A DNA stretch of 64,000 nt from Bacteriovoracaceae bacterium (GCA_947446575.1 CANFHC010000003.1:62001-126000), one strand, 5' to 3'; shown: positions 16,037-25,507, counted from the stretch's first letter. Notes: a model not told the origin generated them from the sequence alone. Program-made: numbers and translations.

Positions 16037-17149
16037 ATGTCACTACAGAAAACTTCAGCTTCACCATCACCAGAAAAATTAAAGGCACTAGACCTCGCTC
16101 TTTCTGCAATTGAAAAGCAATTCGGAAAAGGCGCGATCATGAAACTCGACAACAAAACAACTGTTGAGAAAATGGCCATCATTCCTACTGGATGTTTAAG
16201 TTTGGATCTTGCTCTTGGCATTGGTGGTATTCCTCAAGGAAGAATCATTGAAATATATGGACCAGAGTCTTCTGGTAAAACAACTCTTACTCTTCACATT
16301 GCAGCGGAATGCCAACGTCAAGGTGGAACCGTTGCTTTCGTTGATGCTGAACATGCTCTTGATACTGCTTATGCAGCTAAACTTGGTATGGATATCCCTA
16401 ACACACTTATCTCTCAACCAGATTCTGGAGAACAAGCTCTAGAGATCACTGATATGTTAGTTCGCTCTGGTGCAGTTAACCTTCTTATCGTTGACTCAGT
16501 TGCAGCTCTTACTCCAAAAGCTGAACTTGAAGGTGATATGGGTGATTCACACATGGGTCTTCAAGCAAGACTTATGTCTCAAGCACTAAGAAAACTTACT
16601 GGATCAATTTCAAGATCAAACTGTACTGTTATTTTCATTAACCAACTTCGTATGAAAATTGGTGTTATGTTCGGAAACCCAGAAACAACGACAGGTGGTA
16701 ACGCTCTTAAGTTTTACGCTTCTGTAAGATTAGATATTAGAAAAATTGCTGCTATCAAAGATGGTGATGTTCATATTGGATCGCGCACGAAAGTAAAAGT
16801 TGTAAAAAACAAAGTTGCTTCACCATTTAAAGAAGCTGAATTCGATATTATGTACGGAACTGGGATTTCAAAAATTGGAGATCTACTAGACCTAGCTGCT
16901 AATAACGGAATCGTTGAAAAAGCTGGTGCATGGTACGCATACAACAACAGTAAACTTGGACAAGGTAGAGAGAACTCAAAAACTTTCCTTGAGCAAAACC
17001 CAGAGATCACAGAAGAAATCAAAATGAAAGTTCTTACAAAATTTGGTCTTGCTGAAGGTTTTCCAGCTCCAGCTGTAGATGAGAACACAGGCGAAATCTT
17101 TGAAGAAGTTGACGAAAAACCAAAGAAAACTAAAAAGAATATCCAGTAA
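16037..17149 (+). CDS. recA: Recombinase RecA
   Basis: 370 residues. Start is the ATG at 16037, preceded by GGAGGA. An in-frame extension to 15971 is rejected. Walker [10 protein letters not shown], Walker [11 protein letters not shown], the L1/L2 loop regions ([37 protein letters not shown]) and the C-terminal domain are intact. RecA forms the filament for homologous recombination and activates LexA self-cleavage. Codon usage is smoother than in neighbours, consistent with high expression. A hairpin immediately after the stop separates it from recX. Confidence 0.98.
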   Translation: MSLQKTSASPSPEKLKALDLALSAIEKQFGKGAIMKLDNKTTVEKMAIIPTGCLSLDLALGIGGIPQGRIIEIYGPESSGKTTLTLHIAAECQRQGGTVAFVDAEHALDTAYAAKLGMDIPNTLISQPDSGEQALEITDMLVRSGAVNLLIVDSVAALTPKAELEGDMGDSHMGLQARLMSQALRKLTGSISRSNCTVIFINQLRMKIGVMFGNPETTTGGNALKFYASVRLDIRKIAAIKDGDVHIGSRTKVKVVKNKVASPFKEAEFDIMYGTGISKIGDLLDLAANNGIVEKAGAWYAYNNSKLGQGRENSKTFLEQNPEITEEIKMKVLTKFGLAEGFPAPAVDENTGEIFEEVDEKPKKTKKNIQ

Positions 17150-17158
17150 TTTGATACC

Positions 17159-17220
17159 GTTTTAGAACTCTCAACACCCTCTCGAATGAAAGGCCCAGAG
17201 AGTTCTAAAACTTTTCTCTT
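17159..17220 (+). terminator. Hairpin terminator/attenuator between recA and recX
   Basis: A perfect 14-base stem: arms 17159-17172 (GTTTTAGAACTCTC) and 17198-17211 (GAGAGTTCTAAAAC), loop 25 bases, followed by TTTTCTCTT. It sits 9 bases after the recA stop and 29 bases before recX, so read-through would set the recX level. Confidence 0.6.
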
Positions 17221-17240
17221 AATACTTTTCCTTAAAAAAA

Positions 17241-17720
17241 ATGAACACACCATCTAACAAAGCCTATCTCTACTTAATAAAACTAATCTCTTTTAGAGAT
17301 TATTCTGAGCACAAGCTACGAGAAAAATTGCGCGAAAAAAAGTACCCTGCAAACGAAATTGATAGCGCAATAAATGAAATTAAAACTAAAGGTTATTTAA
17401 AAGAAGAACTTTATACTGAAGCTCGTGTGAAAGGGTTTATGAATAAGGGATACTCTCCTAACTATATTCGCCAAAAATTGGCTCAAGAACACCTCACTGT
17501 GACCGAAGAAGAAATCGAAGATATCTTTTCTGAATACCATGTCAGTGTTGAAGAACAAATTGATCGACTTGCGCGTAAAAAAATGCATGGAAAAACAGAA
17601 TTTGACTATGAAGGGCAAAGTAAAATTCTGCGCTTTCTTCTCTCTAAAGGACATGACTTTGGGACTTCTAAAAAAGTTTTGAAATCGATTATTGGGGAAT
17701 TGCAAGAGCAGTTGAATTAA
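17241..17720 (+). CDS. recX: Regulatory protein RecX
   Basis: 159 residues, all helical, with the RecX repeat pattern: AYLYLIKLISFRDYSEHKLREKL, then GYLKEELYTEARVK, MNKGYSPNYIRQKLAQE, and a third repeat ending FLLSKGHDFGTSKKVL. RecX binds and inhibits RecA filaments. Location directly after recA supports the call. The ATG is reached 92 bases after the recA stop, with the hairpin between. The preceding sequence is A-rich with only a weak ribosome site. Confidence 0.9.
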   Translation: MNTPSNKAYLYLIKLISFRDYSEHKLREKLREKKYPANEIDSAINEIKTKGYLKEELYTEARVKGFMNKGYSPNYIRQKLAQEHLTVTEEEIEDIFSEYHVSVEEQIDRLARKKMHGKTEFDYEGQSKILRFLLSKGHDFGTSKKVLKSIIGELQEQLN

Positions 17721-17783
17721 GTGATCGAGTGCTTCGAAAATGCGATTTCCTGAGTACCATTTCTATCAAAATATGTTACGCTA

Positions 17784-17806
17784 ATCCTCAAAAATCTTCC
17801 GAGGAT
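17784..17806 (+). promoter_or_regulatory. alaS leader hairpin covering the ribosome binding site
   Basis: ATCCTC (17784-17789) pairs with GAGGAT (17801-17806) across an 11-base loop. The right arm is the only Shine-Dalgarno sequence for the ATG at 17815, so folding would hide it. Confidence 0.35.
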
Positions 17807-17814
17807 AATTTTCT

Positions 17815-20433
17815 ATGAATACACTGCTAACTGGACAACAAATTCGCGAAAAATTCGCTCATTATTTTAGCTCAAAAGGACATGAGAAAATAGCTTCAAG
17901 CTCACTCATTCCTCACAACGATAAAACTCTTTTATTTTGTAACGCTGGAATGAATCAGTTTAAAGATTATTTTACAGGTAAGGCCACTCCATCAAACCGT
18001 CGAGCAGTTTCTATTCAAAAATGTGTTCGTGCTGGTGGAAAACATAACGATCTTGAAAATGTGGGGCACACTGCTCGCCACCATACATTTTTTGAAATGC
18101 TTGGAAACTTCTCTTTCGGTGACTACTTTAAAGAAGATGCCATTAAGTTTGCATGGGAATTTCTAACCGTTGAATTAAAAATTCCAAAAGAAAAACTTTA
18201 CGTCACAGTTCACTACTCAGACTCTGAAGCGCGCGCTCTTTGGATTAAAATTACAGGAATGGACAACTCTCGCATTTTTGATAAAGGCGACAAAGACAAT
18301 TTCTGGGAGATGGGAGAATTTGGTCCATGCGGTCCTTGTTCTGAAATCTTTTTTGATCATGGTGAACAATACACAGATACTGAACTCGTTAGAGTTGATC
18401 CAAATGATTTACTAGAAGACGAAAAACGATATATCGAAATCTGGAACTTGGTTTTCATGCAATATGAAAAAACGCCAGAAGGAAGATTCAACTTACCAAA
18501 ACCCTCAATCGATACAGGTGCTGGTCTAGAGCGCGTAGCGGCTGCTCTTCAAGGTTGTTACAACAATTACAATACCGACATCTTCTTTCCTATCATGAGA
18601 AAAATTGAAGAGATGACTGGTAAAAAATATTTAGCTATTGATAAAACAGAACTTCCGCATACGGCTGCATTCAGAGTTGTTGCCGATCACATCAGATCAA
18701 GCACAATGCTCATCACTGACGGCGTTATTCCTTCTAATGAAGGACGTGGATATGTTTTAAGAAGAATCATCCGTCGCGCGATTAAATATTTAAACGAACT
18801 TGGTGTGAAAGAAATTTCTTTCTATAAATTAATTCCAGCATTATTCGAAGCCCTGGGACAAGAGTATCCGCAAAACGCCGCTAATTCCGAACTTGCAATA
18901 AAACTTTTAGAACTTGAAGAACGAAAATTTAGAGACACACTAGAAAATGGTCTTAAGTTTCTTCAGGAAGCTATCGCTCGCGATGTAAAAGATAAAGTCC
19001 TAGCGGGAACAGCTGCATTTAAACTTTACGATACTTTTGGATTTCCAGTTGATCTCACTGAAATGTACTTGATCGATCATGGACTAAGTCTTGATCACGC
19101 TGGTTTTGAAAAAGCGATGAAAGAGCAAAAAGAACAATCGCGCAAATCATGGAAAGGCGCACTTGATAATTCTGATAAAGTTTTTCATGCCATTAAAGAA
19201 AAGCATGGAGCTACTAATTTTGTTGGATATGAAAAATTAGAAATCCTTGCCAAACTTATTGCCATTGAAACAATTGGTGACATGAAAGGATTGATCTTCG
19301 ATAAAACTCCTTTCTATGGAGAAGGCGGAGGACAAGTTGGTGATATAGGTGTTGTCCTAAGCGGAAAAAACATCATTGCTCATATCACCGATACTCAAAA
19401 ACCTGTCGACAGCCTACATGTTCACCTATCAAGTGATGCAGATGCTTTAGAAATAGGTCAAACTTATACATTGCAAGTAGATTCTCAAACTAGAAATCTA
19501 ACGATGAGAAACCACTCTGCAACTCACTTACTTCAATCTGCACTAATAAAAGTTTTAGGTTCTCACGTAAAACAAGCGGGATCGCAAGTTACTTCTGAAC
19601 GCCTACGTTTTGACTTCACTCACTTACAAGCAATGAGCAAAGAGGAAATCGAGCAAGTTGAAAACTTAGTGAACGCTGAAATTCAAAAAGGACTTGCTGT
19701 TAACGCTAACGTCATGAACATGGATCAAGCTGTAGCAAAAGGAGCGATGGCCCTCTTTGGTGAAAAATACGGCAATGAAGTTCGCGTGCTCTCGATGGGG
19801 GAATTCTCAACTGAGCTTTGCGGTGGAACACATGTTCACAACACCTCTGATATCGGTCTTATTACAATACTAAGTGAAGCTTCTCTTGCAACTGGTGTTC
19901 GTCGTATTGAAGCAACAACTAGTGAGACAGCAATTCATTACTTAAGTCATCGCTCAAGCCTATTCAAAAAACTTGAATCATTGTTTGGCGATAAAGAAGA
20001 TAAAGCAATCGCAAAAATTGAAAATCTTCTTAAAGATTTAAAAGACAAACAAAAAGAAATAGAATCATTAAAAGATAAAATTCAAGCAAGCGAATCAAAA
20101 GATCTCTTCAGTACTGTAGAGCAAATCGGTGGCATTGATGTCGCCATTATCGAAGCTCCTGTTGATAGTGACTTAAGAAAACTTTCTGATCTCTTTATCA
20201 GTAAATTTCAAAATGGTGCTGTCGTTCTATATAATAAAAACGGAGCCGTCTTAGTTCGTGCCAGCAAAGGTGCAGCTAAATTAAACGCCGGAGAAGCGCT
20301 TAAAGAAATTCTCACTGTCGTTAATGGAAGAGGCGGTGGAAAACCTGATATGGCCCAAGGATCTGGAGAAGCGGCACTTGTATCTAAAATTAAAGCACAC
20401 GCTCACTCGGTTCTCACTGCAAAGCTAGGATAA
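17815..20433 (+). CDS. alaS: Alanyl-tRNA synthetase
   Basis: 872 residues, full length. The class II catalytic core holds motif 1 around FCNAGMNQFKDYF, motif 2 near RHHTFFEMLGNFSFGDYFK, and motif 3 DTGAGLERVAA. The editing domain shows the HSATHLL zinc motif with the distal Cys-x3-His in ELCGGTHVHNT. The C-terminal coiled coil and C-Ala domain (GGRGGGKPDMAQGSG) are complete. It charges tRNA-Ala and edits mischarged Ser/Gly. The next gene follows one base after the stop. Confidence 0.98.
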   Translation: MNTLLTGQQIREKFAHYFSSKGHEKIASSSLIPHNDKTLLFCNAGMNQFKDYFTGKATPSNRRAVSIQKCVRAGGKHNDLENVGHTARHHTFFEMLGNFSFGDYFKEDAIKFAWEFLTVELKIPKEKLYVTVHYSDSEARALWIKITGMDNSRIFDKGDKDNFWEMGEFGPCGPCSEIFFDHGEQYTDTELVRVDPNDLLEDEKRYIEIWNLVFMQYEKTPEGRFNLPKPSIDTGAGLERVAAALQGCYNNYNTDIFFPIMRKIEEMTGKKYLAIDKTELPHTAAFRVVADHIRSSTMLITDGVIPSNEGRGYVLRRIIRRAIKYLNELGVKEISFYKLIPALFEALGQEYPQNAANSELAIKLLELEERKFRDTLENGLKFLQEAIARDVKDKVLAGTAAFKLYDTFGFPVDLTEMYLIDHGLSLDHAGFEKAMKEQKEQSRKSWKGALDNSDKVFHAIKEKHGATNFVGYEKLEILAKLIAIETIGDMKGLIFDKTPFYGEGGGQVGDIGVVLSGKNIIAHITDTQKPVDSLHVHLSSDADALEIGQTYTLQVDSQTRNLTMRNHSATHLLQSALIKVLGSHVKQAGSQVTSERLRFDFTHLQAMSKEEIEQVENLVNAEIQKGLAVNANVMNMDQAVAKGAMALFGEKYGNEVRVLSMGEFSTELCGGTHVHNTSDIGLITILSEASLATGVRRIEATTSETAIHYLSHRSSLFKKLESLFGDKEDKAIAKIENLLKDLKDKQKEIESLKDKIQASESKDLFSTVEQIGGIDVAIIEAPVDSDLRKLSDLFISKFQNGAVVLYNKNGAVLVRASKGAAKLNAGEALKEILTVVNGRGGGKPDMAQGSGEAALVSKIKAHAHSVLTAKLG

Positions 20434-20434
20434 T

Positions 20435-22168
20435 ATGAAAAAATATGTAATTTCATTTTTTGCAATTTGCTTAACTCTATTTATTTTTAGCTGCACTAAA
20501 AGTGATGAAGCAAGAACAAATAAAAGTCTAAAGATTGCTTTAACGAGTGAAGTTTCAACTCTTGATCCAGTTAACTCTTATGACAACGTTTCTGGTTCTG
20601 TAATCTATAATGTTTACGAACAATTATATGAATATCATTACTTGAATCGTCCCTATGAGTTAAAACCACTGCTTGCTGAGAGCATGCCGATCATTGAAAA
20701 TCAGGGTAAACGCTACGTCATTAAGTTAAAAAAAAATATCCTTTACCACGATCATAAAGCCTTTAAAGGTAAGCCTCGTTTTGTAAAAGCCGAAGATTTT
20801 ATTACACAAATTAAGAGACTTTCATACACTCCTCTTAACTCAACAGGTTGGTGGATCATTGATGGAATCATTGTAGGTGTAAATGATTTTAAAAAAACGG
20901 TTGGAACTGATTTTAATAAATTTAAAGCGACTCCAATTAAAGGTGTAACTGCTCCAGACGACTACACGCTTATCATTGATTTAATCCAACCTTCGCCGCA
21001 ATTTATTTATAAATTAGCAATGAGTTTTGTTTCACCCATTCCATTAGAGGTTTTAGAATACGAAAAAAATGATTTGAGCGTTCACCCTATTGGAACTGGA
21101 CCATTTGTTCTTACTAAAATAGATCCAAACAAAGAAATCTTTCTTACAAAATTTAATCAATATCATGAAAGTTTTTACCCAGTTGAAGGTGATCGTTTTG
21201 CTAATAGCCGCGGTCTTTTAAAAGACAGTGGAGAAAAAATACCTTTTATAGATTCTATCGTTTTCAAAATCGTGAAAGACAACAATTCCCGCTACGATTT
21301 ATTTGTAAAAGGTGATCTAGATTTTATTGTCCTTCCTCAAGAGTTTTACACTCAGGTTTTTGATGACGTTGGAAACCTAAAAGAGAATATCAAATCTACC
21401 GATATACGCTTGCAAACCATGCCTACACTTACTTACTGGTGGCTAGCCTTCAACATGCGCGATCCACTTCTAGGGAATAATTTAAATTTACGAAAAGCAA
21501 TTGCTCACGCCATTGATATGAATAAATATATTCAGCTCTTCACTAACAATACTGGGCAAAAAGCTAATTCCATATTGCCACCAGGAATTTTAGGATACGA
21601 TCCTTCGGCAACTCTCCCATACGATTATAATCAAGCAGTCGCAAAAGATTTACTCGCAAAGGCTGGTTATCCAAACGGAAAAAATCTTCCTGAATTAGTT
21701 TATGACACTCGTGCTGAATCTAAGATCAGCAACGATCAAGCTGAGTTTTTTAAACAACAGCTTGAGCAAATAGGGATTAAAGTAAAAATTGTTAAAAACA
21801 ATTTTAAACAATACTTAGAAAAATCTCGCACAGGACATTTACAATTTTTCCAAGATGGATGGACACTCGATTACCCCGATGCTGAAAATATTTTCCAACT
21901 TCTCATTTCTGTAAACTACCCACCGGGGCCAAACGCATCGTTTTTTACCAATAAAGAATTTAATTCAATGTATGATCGTTTGATCAAACTTCCTGAAGGT
22001 GATGAAAAGAAAAAACTCATCTTAAAAATGGAAAAAATCGTCAATGAAAACCTGCCATGGATTATGCAGTATTATTCAAGAAATTTTATCTTGTATCATG
22101 ACAATGTTAAAAACTATCGCCCATCTGACCTAATCTTCAATTATCCCAAATATATTAGGGTAAAATAG
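20435..22168 (+). CDS. ABC-transporter peptide-binding lipoprotein (family 5 solute-binding protein)
   Basis: 577 residues. A lipoprotein signal peptide with lipobox IFSC places the mature Cys at about residue 20. The body matches OppA/DppA-type binding proteins: TSEVSTLDPVNSYDNVSG near the start, then LRKAIAHAIDMNKYI and LPPGILGYDP, with the C-terminal PDAENIFQLL segment. Such proteins deliver oligopeptides to an ABC permease. No permease or ATPase genes are adjacent, so it is an orphan binding component here. It is tightly linked to alaS (1-base gap) with no ribosome site other than GGA in the alaS end. Confidence 0.88.
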   Translation: MKKYVISFFAICLTLFIFSCTKSDEARTNKSLKIALTSEVSTLDPVNSYDNVSGSVIYNVYEQLYEYHYLNRPYELKPLLAESMPIIENQGKRYVIKLKKNILYHDHKAFKGKPRFVKAEDFITQIKRLSYTPLNSTGWWIIDGIIVGVNDFKKTVGTDFNKFKATPIKGVTAPDDYTLIIDLIQPSPQFIYKLAMSFVSPIPLEVLEYEKNDLSVHPIGTGPFVLTKIDPNKEIFLTKFNQYHESFYPVEGDRFANSRGLLKDSGEKIPFIDSIVFKIVKDNNSRYDLFVKGDLDFIVLPQEFYTQVFDDVGNLKENIKSTDIRLQTMPTLTYWWLAFNMRDPLLGNNLNLRKAIAHAIDMNKYIQLFTNNTGQKANSILPPGILGYDPSATLPYDYNQAVAKDLLAKAGYPNGKNLPELVYDTRAESKISNDQAEFFKQQLEQIGIKVKIVKNNFKQYLEKSRTGHLQFFQDGWTLDYPDAENIFQLLISVNYPPGPNASFFTNKEFNSMYDRLIKLPEGDEKKKLILKMEKIVNENLPWIMQYYSRNFILYHDNVKNYRPSDLIFNYPKYIRVK

Positions 22169-22244
22169 GCAATTCTTTCCGCTTTCGTTGTCCTAGGCCC
22201 GATAAACTTAAAATCGTGTCTAGTCATCCGATAGAGACTGCAAG

Positions 22245-22266
22245 ATTCAAAGACTGCACTTTGAAT
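22245..22266 (+). other. Short hairpin in the gap before the FlgT-like gene
   Basis: ATTCAAAG (22245-22252) and CTTTGAAT (22259-22266) form a perfect 8-base stem with a 6-base loop, 16 bases before the next start codon. There is no T-run, so it is not a clear terminator. The rest of the gap (22169-22282) shows nothing recognised. Confidence 0.3.
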
Positions 22267-22282
22267 ATCCTGCGAGTTTTAT

Positions 22283-22687
22283 ATGAGAAAATATTTTGAA
22301 TTGCCTGTTTTATTTATGGTGACTCTGGCATTTACGGCATCTATGGCCATTGCTAAAGATTATGTCATTTATAGTATTTCCCAAGACATCCCAATGGGAG
22401 TCGAAAAAGAAGTGCTTCGCAAAAACTTTTATATTGATATGGGTAAAAACCAAGGTGTCGCTAAGGGCGCTGTCCTAGACGTTTTCCGTGTCATTTCTGT
22501 CTTAGATCCATACGAAAGTAAAAAAAGATTTAATCACAAAATCAAAATTGGGGAAGTAAAAATTCTTCATTCTGAAGAGACTAGCTCTATTGGTGTTTTA
22601 AATAAAATCGAAAGTCTTGATGAAACGCCTGTGTTTGAAATTGGCAAAGTAATGATCGGCGACATCGTTACCGCTCACGTAAAGTAA
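22283..22687 (+). CDS. Small exported protein with FlgT-C-like beta domain
   Basis: 134 residues. A signal peptide ends near ASMAIA/KDY (residue ~24). The mature part has the pattern NFYIDMGKNQGVAKGAVLDVFR, then IKIGEVKILHSEETSSIGVL and VMIGDIVTAHV. This is the small beta-barrel seen in FlgT C-terminal domains and related secreted proteins, where glycine-led turns follow xVxKGxxLxVxR. The role is unknown; a cell-envelope protein is likely. No flagellar gene is nearby, so I do not assign it to the flagellum. Confidence 0.6.
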   Translation: MRKYFELPVLFMVTLAFTASMAIAKDYVIYSISQDIPMGVEKEVLRKNFYIDMGKNQGVAKGAVLDVFRVISVLDPYESKKRFNHKIKIGEVKILHSEETSSIGVLNKIESLDETPVFEIGKVMIGDIVTAHVK

Positions 22688-22690
22688 AAA

Positions 22691-22927
22691 TTATTCTGTA
22701 ATTGAATGCAATAAGGTCCTTCTTTCTTTAAGAAGGGCCGTCATTTTATTGATAGCTTCTATGGCGCGCTCTAATCTATCCACGTCTTTTTCTTCAATTG
22801 GTTTTTTTTCTTTTAATGCTCTATGAACAAAAGTCGACATCCCATGTGCTACAACAATATGGTTGGCTAAATCGTGAAGAAATTTTCTTTCTGACATCGC
22901 TAAATCTTCAACAGATGGCTTTTCCAT
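22691..22927 (-). CDS. Stand-alone histidine-kinase H-box (DHp-like) mini-protein
   Basis: 78 residues, wholly helical. Residues 14-30, RKFLHDLANHIVVAHGM, match the dimerisation and histidine-phosphotransfer H-box of sensor kinases (HDxxN with His18, Asp19, Asn22). They are followed by the second helix of a hairpin (DRLERAIEAINKMTALLKERR). There is no ATP-binding domain and no room for one. It could accept phosphate from another kinase, act as a Spo0B-like relay, or regulate a kinase by heterodimerising. It converges with the FlgT-like gene (3-base gap between stops). Confidence 0.6.
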   Translation of the reverse strand: MEKPSVEDLAMSERKFLHDLANHIVVAHGMSTFVHRALKEKKPIEEKDVDRLERAIEAINKMTALLKERRTLLHSITE

Positions 22928-22970
22928 ATTTCAACTCCTAAATGACTATTATCTTATCATATCTTAGGAT

Positions 22971-23219
22971 TTAAATTATTTTTTTGTGTTTGATTAATTC
23001 AGCCTCTAGGATGTCTTCATGCACACGCCTTCTCTTTACCCATAATAAATAATCATCTCCTTTACTCAACTTTTCATGATTCACATTGGAGTAGAGGTGG
23101 ATAACCTTTATTTTTTCTCCTGCGTAGAACCCCTTAAAATGAAAACGATAATAATACTTTCCTTTGACACTCATTCTCTTGGAAACACACCTGCTTATTA
23201 CTAGTATCAATTCTTGCAT
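22971..23219 (-). CDS. Small hypothetical protein
   Basis: 82 residues from the ATG at 23219, chosen because GGAG lies seven bases upstream; an in-frame start at 23282 would add a poor leader. The sequence alternates basic and aromatic residues (YYYRFHFKGFYAGEKIKVIHLYSNV), predicting a small beta-rich fold, followed by a Lys/Arg-rich tail. No family is recognised. It lies 43 bases upstream of the H-box gene on the same strand and could be cotranscribed with it. Confidence 0.5.
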   Translation of the reverse strand: MQELILVISRCVSKRMSVKGKYYYRFHFKGFYAGEKIKVIHLYSNVNHEKLSKGDDYLLWVKRRRVHEDILEAELIKHKKII

Positions 23220-23315
23220 ATTATACTCCGGTAAGATGGGTAATCCTCTAAATATGCAAAGAATGAACGAAAGTTTTTTCATTAAGATACCGAAATTAAA
23301 TTAAACGAATAAGTA

Positions 23316-25157
23316 ATGGGTTTAAATATGATTGCTGATAAAACAATTTCTAAAATGTTTTTGAAAAAAACGACCAAAGCTCCTCATAAAAAAGCTGTGG
23401 GATGGATTGATAATGGCGATTTACATTTTTACTCCAATGAAGATTATCTTTCTAAAGTGAAAACCTATTTTTATGGACTAATTAAATTAGGAATTCAAAC
23501 ACAAGATAAAGTTGCCATTCTTGGAAACACTAGCAAAGAGTGGCACTTTTTTGACCTGGCGGCCCTCTGTGCTCGAGGAATAGTTATTCCCGTCTATCCA
23601 ACATATCTGCCTCACGAGATCGATTATCTTTTAAATCATAGTGAAGCAAAAATTTTGATTCTGGAAAATGAAAGCCAGATGATAAAGATCATTGAAACTC
23701 AAGAGTCTCTTTCACACATAAAATTTATCATTGGGCTTAAAGACATCTCTGATGAGTCAAAAGGTAAATTAAAATCAGAGATAACATTCTACACCTTAGA
23801 ACATTTTTTAGAACTTGGTGCAATTCAAGCACAAAGCTCTCCCAAAGTTTTTGATGATACCATTATGGAGAGCGAAGGCATGGACCTCGCTTCCATTATT
23901 TATACCTCTGGTACAACCGGTGAACCCAAAGGCGCAGTTATCACGCAAAAAGCATTCTGCGCGATGTTGGACAATGTTTACAGCTCACTTAAAACTAATA
24001 TTCTTCCCTCAGATCGCACACTGGTTTTTCTTCCACTTTCTCACGTACTAGGGAGATGTGACTCCCTTCTAAATTTAATTTTTGATTTTGAGAGCGTTTA
24101 TGCCGAATCAATGGATAAAGTTGTCGACAACCTCGCTATTGCAAAACCAACTATCCTCATTGCTGTTCCTAGAATTTTTGAAAAAGTTTACTCGAAAGTT
24201 CTAGACATGATTCAAAAAGAATCAGATTTAAAAAAGAAAGTCTTTGATTGGGCACTAGGAACTTCTACTGCTTATTATGAAAAAATAAACCAGGACAAAT
24301 CACCAAGTCCATTTGAAATTTTACAAAAGAATCTTGCCTATAAATTAGTCTTTGAAAAAATATATAACCGCTTTGGTGGACGCATTCGCTTTCTCGTTTC
24401 TGGTGGTGCTCCTCTTTCTCCTGACATTATGAACTTCTTACAAAATGCTAACCTCACTATTCTTGAAGGTTATGGCCTAACGGAGTCAATCGCTCCATGC
24501 ATTTTAAATCCGGTCGTACGCCAAATCCCTGGAACTATCGGTCTTCCACTCGGTGATGTTCAAGTTAAATTCGCCAACGATGGTGAAATCATGCTTAAGA
24601 CGTCTGCTCTTTTTAGTTATTATTATAAAAACGAAGAAGCTACAAAAGAAGCTTTTAAAGATGGATGGTTTCTAACTGGAGACATCGGGGAACTAACTAC
24701 TGATGGATATGTACGAATCACAGATCGTAAAAAAGACATCATCATTACGAGTGCTGGAAAAAACGTAGCTCCTCAAAAAATAGAAAATATCTTAAAACTT
24801 CAAAAGCATATCTCCAACGCCATGGTAGTTGGAGACAAACACAAATTCCTAGTGGCCATTATCAGCATTGATCGCGAGGCTTTTCTAGACGAACTCGATA
24901 GCCTCGGAATTAATGGTCACCCCACCTATGAAGAGCTTGCCTTAGAGTCCAAAGTTTATGAAATCATCGATCAAGAAGTTCAAGTGGCGAACCAAGAGCT
25001 TGCTAGCTTTGAGTCAATCAAAGGCATATACATCGCACCATATGATTTTACAGTAGAAAATGGTCAAATCACTCCTTCTTTAAAATTAAAGAAAAAAGTG
25101 ATCTTAAAAACTTATGCGAAAGAGATAGACGCTCTGTACAAGAAACTCGAATCTTAA
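23316..25157 (+). CDS. Long-chain acyl-CoA synthetase-type AMP-dependent ligase
   Basis: 613 residues. ANL superfamily motifs are complete: P-loop IIYTSGTTGEPKGAVI, the A5 motif GYGLTESIAP, and TGDIGELTTDGYVRITDRKKD with the hinge and KNVAPQKIEN containing the C-terminal region. The length and the ITSAGKNVAPQ motif fit the FadD15-type long-chain fatty acid:CoA ligases, which activate fatty acids with ATP and CoA for degradation or lipid synthesis. A second in-frame ATG is at 23328. No ribosome site is obvious for either. Confidence 0.88.
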   Translation: MGLNMIADKTISKMFLKKTTKAPHKKAVGWIDNGDLHFYSNEDYLSKVKTYFYGLIKLGIQTQDKVAILGNTSKEWHFFDLAALCARGIVIPVYPTYLPHEIDYLLNHSEAKILILENESQMIKIIETQESLSHIKFIIGLKDISDESKGKLKSEITFYTLEHFLELGAIQAQSSPKVFDDTIMESEGMDLASIIYTSGTTGEPKGAVITQKAFCAMLDNVYSSLKTNILPSDRTLVFLPLSHVLGRCDSLLNLIFDFESVYAESMDKVVDNLAIAKPTILIAVPRIFEKVYSKVLDMIQKESDLKKKVFDWALGTSTAYYEKINQDKSPSPFEILQKNLAYKLVFEKIYNRFGGRIRFLVSGGAPLSPDIMNFLQNANLTILEGYGLTESIAPCILNPVVRQIPGTIGLPLGDVQVKFANDGEIMLKTSALFSYYYKNEEATKEAFKDGWFLTGDIGELTTDGYVRITDRKKDIIITSAGKNVAPQKIENILKLQKHISNAMVVGDKHKFLVAIISIDREAFLDELDSLGINGHPTYEELALESKVYEIIDQEVQVANQELASFESIKGIYIAPYDFTVENGQITPSLKLKKKVILKTYAKEIDALYKKLES

Positions 25158-25186
25158 TTTTCTCCTCTAGGAGATACTTCGCTCAA

Positions 25187-25215
25187 TTGACAAAAATCCA
25201 CTTTGGGAATATAAC
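25187..25215 (+). promoter_or_regulatory. rpoZ promoter
   Basis: TTGACA (25187-25192, perfect consensus), a 17-base spacer and TATAAC (25210-25215). It gives a leader of about 45 bases ending with AGGAGA before the rpoZ ATG at 25267. Confidence 0.75.
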
Positions 25216-25266
25216 CTAAAGTTCTATAATCCCATTTTAAGGGCCACACTGGCAGGAGAAATATCC

Positions 25267-25479
25267 ATGGCAAGAATCACAATTGAAGACTGCTTAGAAA
25301 AAGTTGAAAACAGATACGAACTGGTTCATCTTGCAACTAAGAGAGTAAAACAACTTCGCGATGGCGCTGATCCTCTTGTTAAATCAAAAAACAAAGAAGT
25401 GGTTACAGCTCTAAGAGAAATTGCTGCTGGAAAAATTAAACACGCTCCAATCAGCGAATACGATTCAGACGAATTCTAA
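25267..25479 (+). CDS. rpoZ: RNA polymerase omega subunit
   Basis: 70 residues. [30 protein letters not shown] is the standard omega N-terminus, with the invariant N-R-(F/Y)-E-L-V and A-x-R. It continues into a short region ending EIAAGKI. Omega binds the beta-prime subunit and helps RNA polymerase assembly; in many bacteria it forms part of a ppGpp site. It has its own promoter and terminator and so is monocistronic. There is no spoT gene next to it, unlike in enterobacteria. Confidence 0.95.
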   Translation: MARITIEDCLEKVENRYELVHLATKRVKQLRDGADPLVKSKNKEVVTALREIAAGKIKHAPISEYDSDEF

Positions 25480-25507
25480 TTCACACTAAAGTATCAAAAG
25501 TTCATAT

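Noticed and set aside
16771-17253. Minus-strand ORF of 160 codons opposite recA
   Set aside because: Mirrors recA codons; the protein is Ser/Phe-rich without a recognisable fold. recA is certain on the other strand.
22196-22205. Sigma-28 (FliA) type -10, CCCGATAA, before the FlgT-like gene
   Set aside because: No TAAA-type -35 at about 15 bases upstream and no flagellar genes nearby.
22283-22687. Flagellar FlgT itself
   Set aside because: Only the small C-terminal-type beta domain is present, the protein is 134 residues, and no flagellar cluster is nearby.
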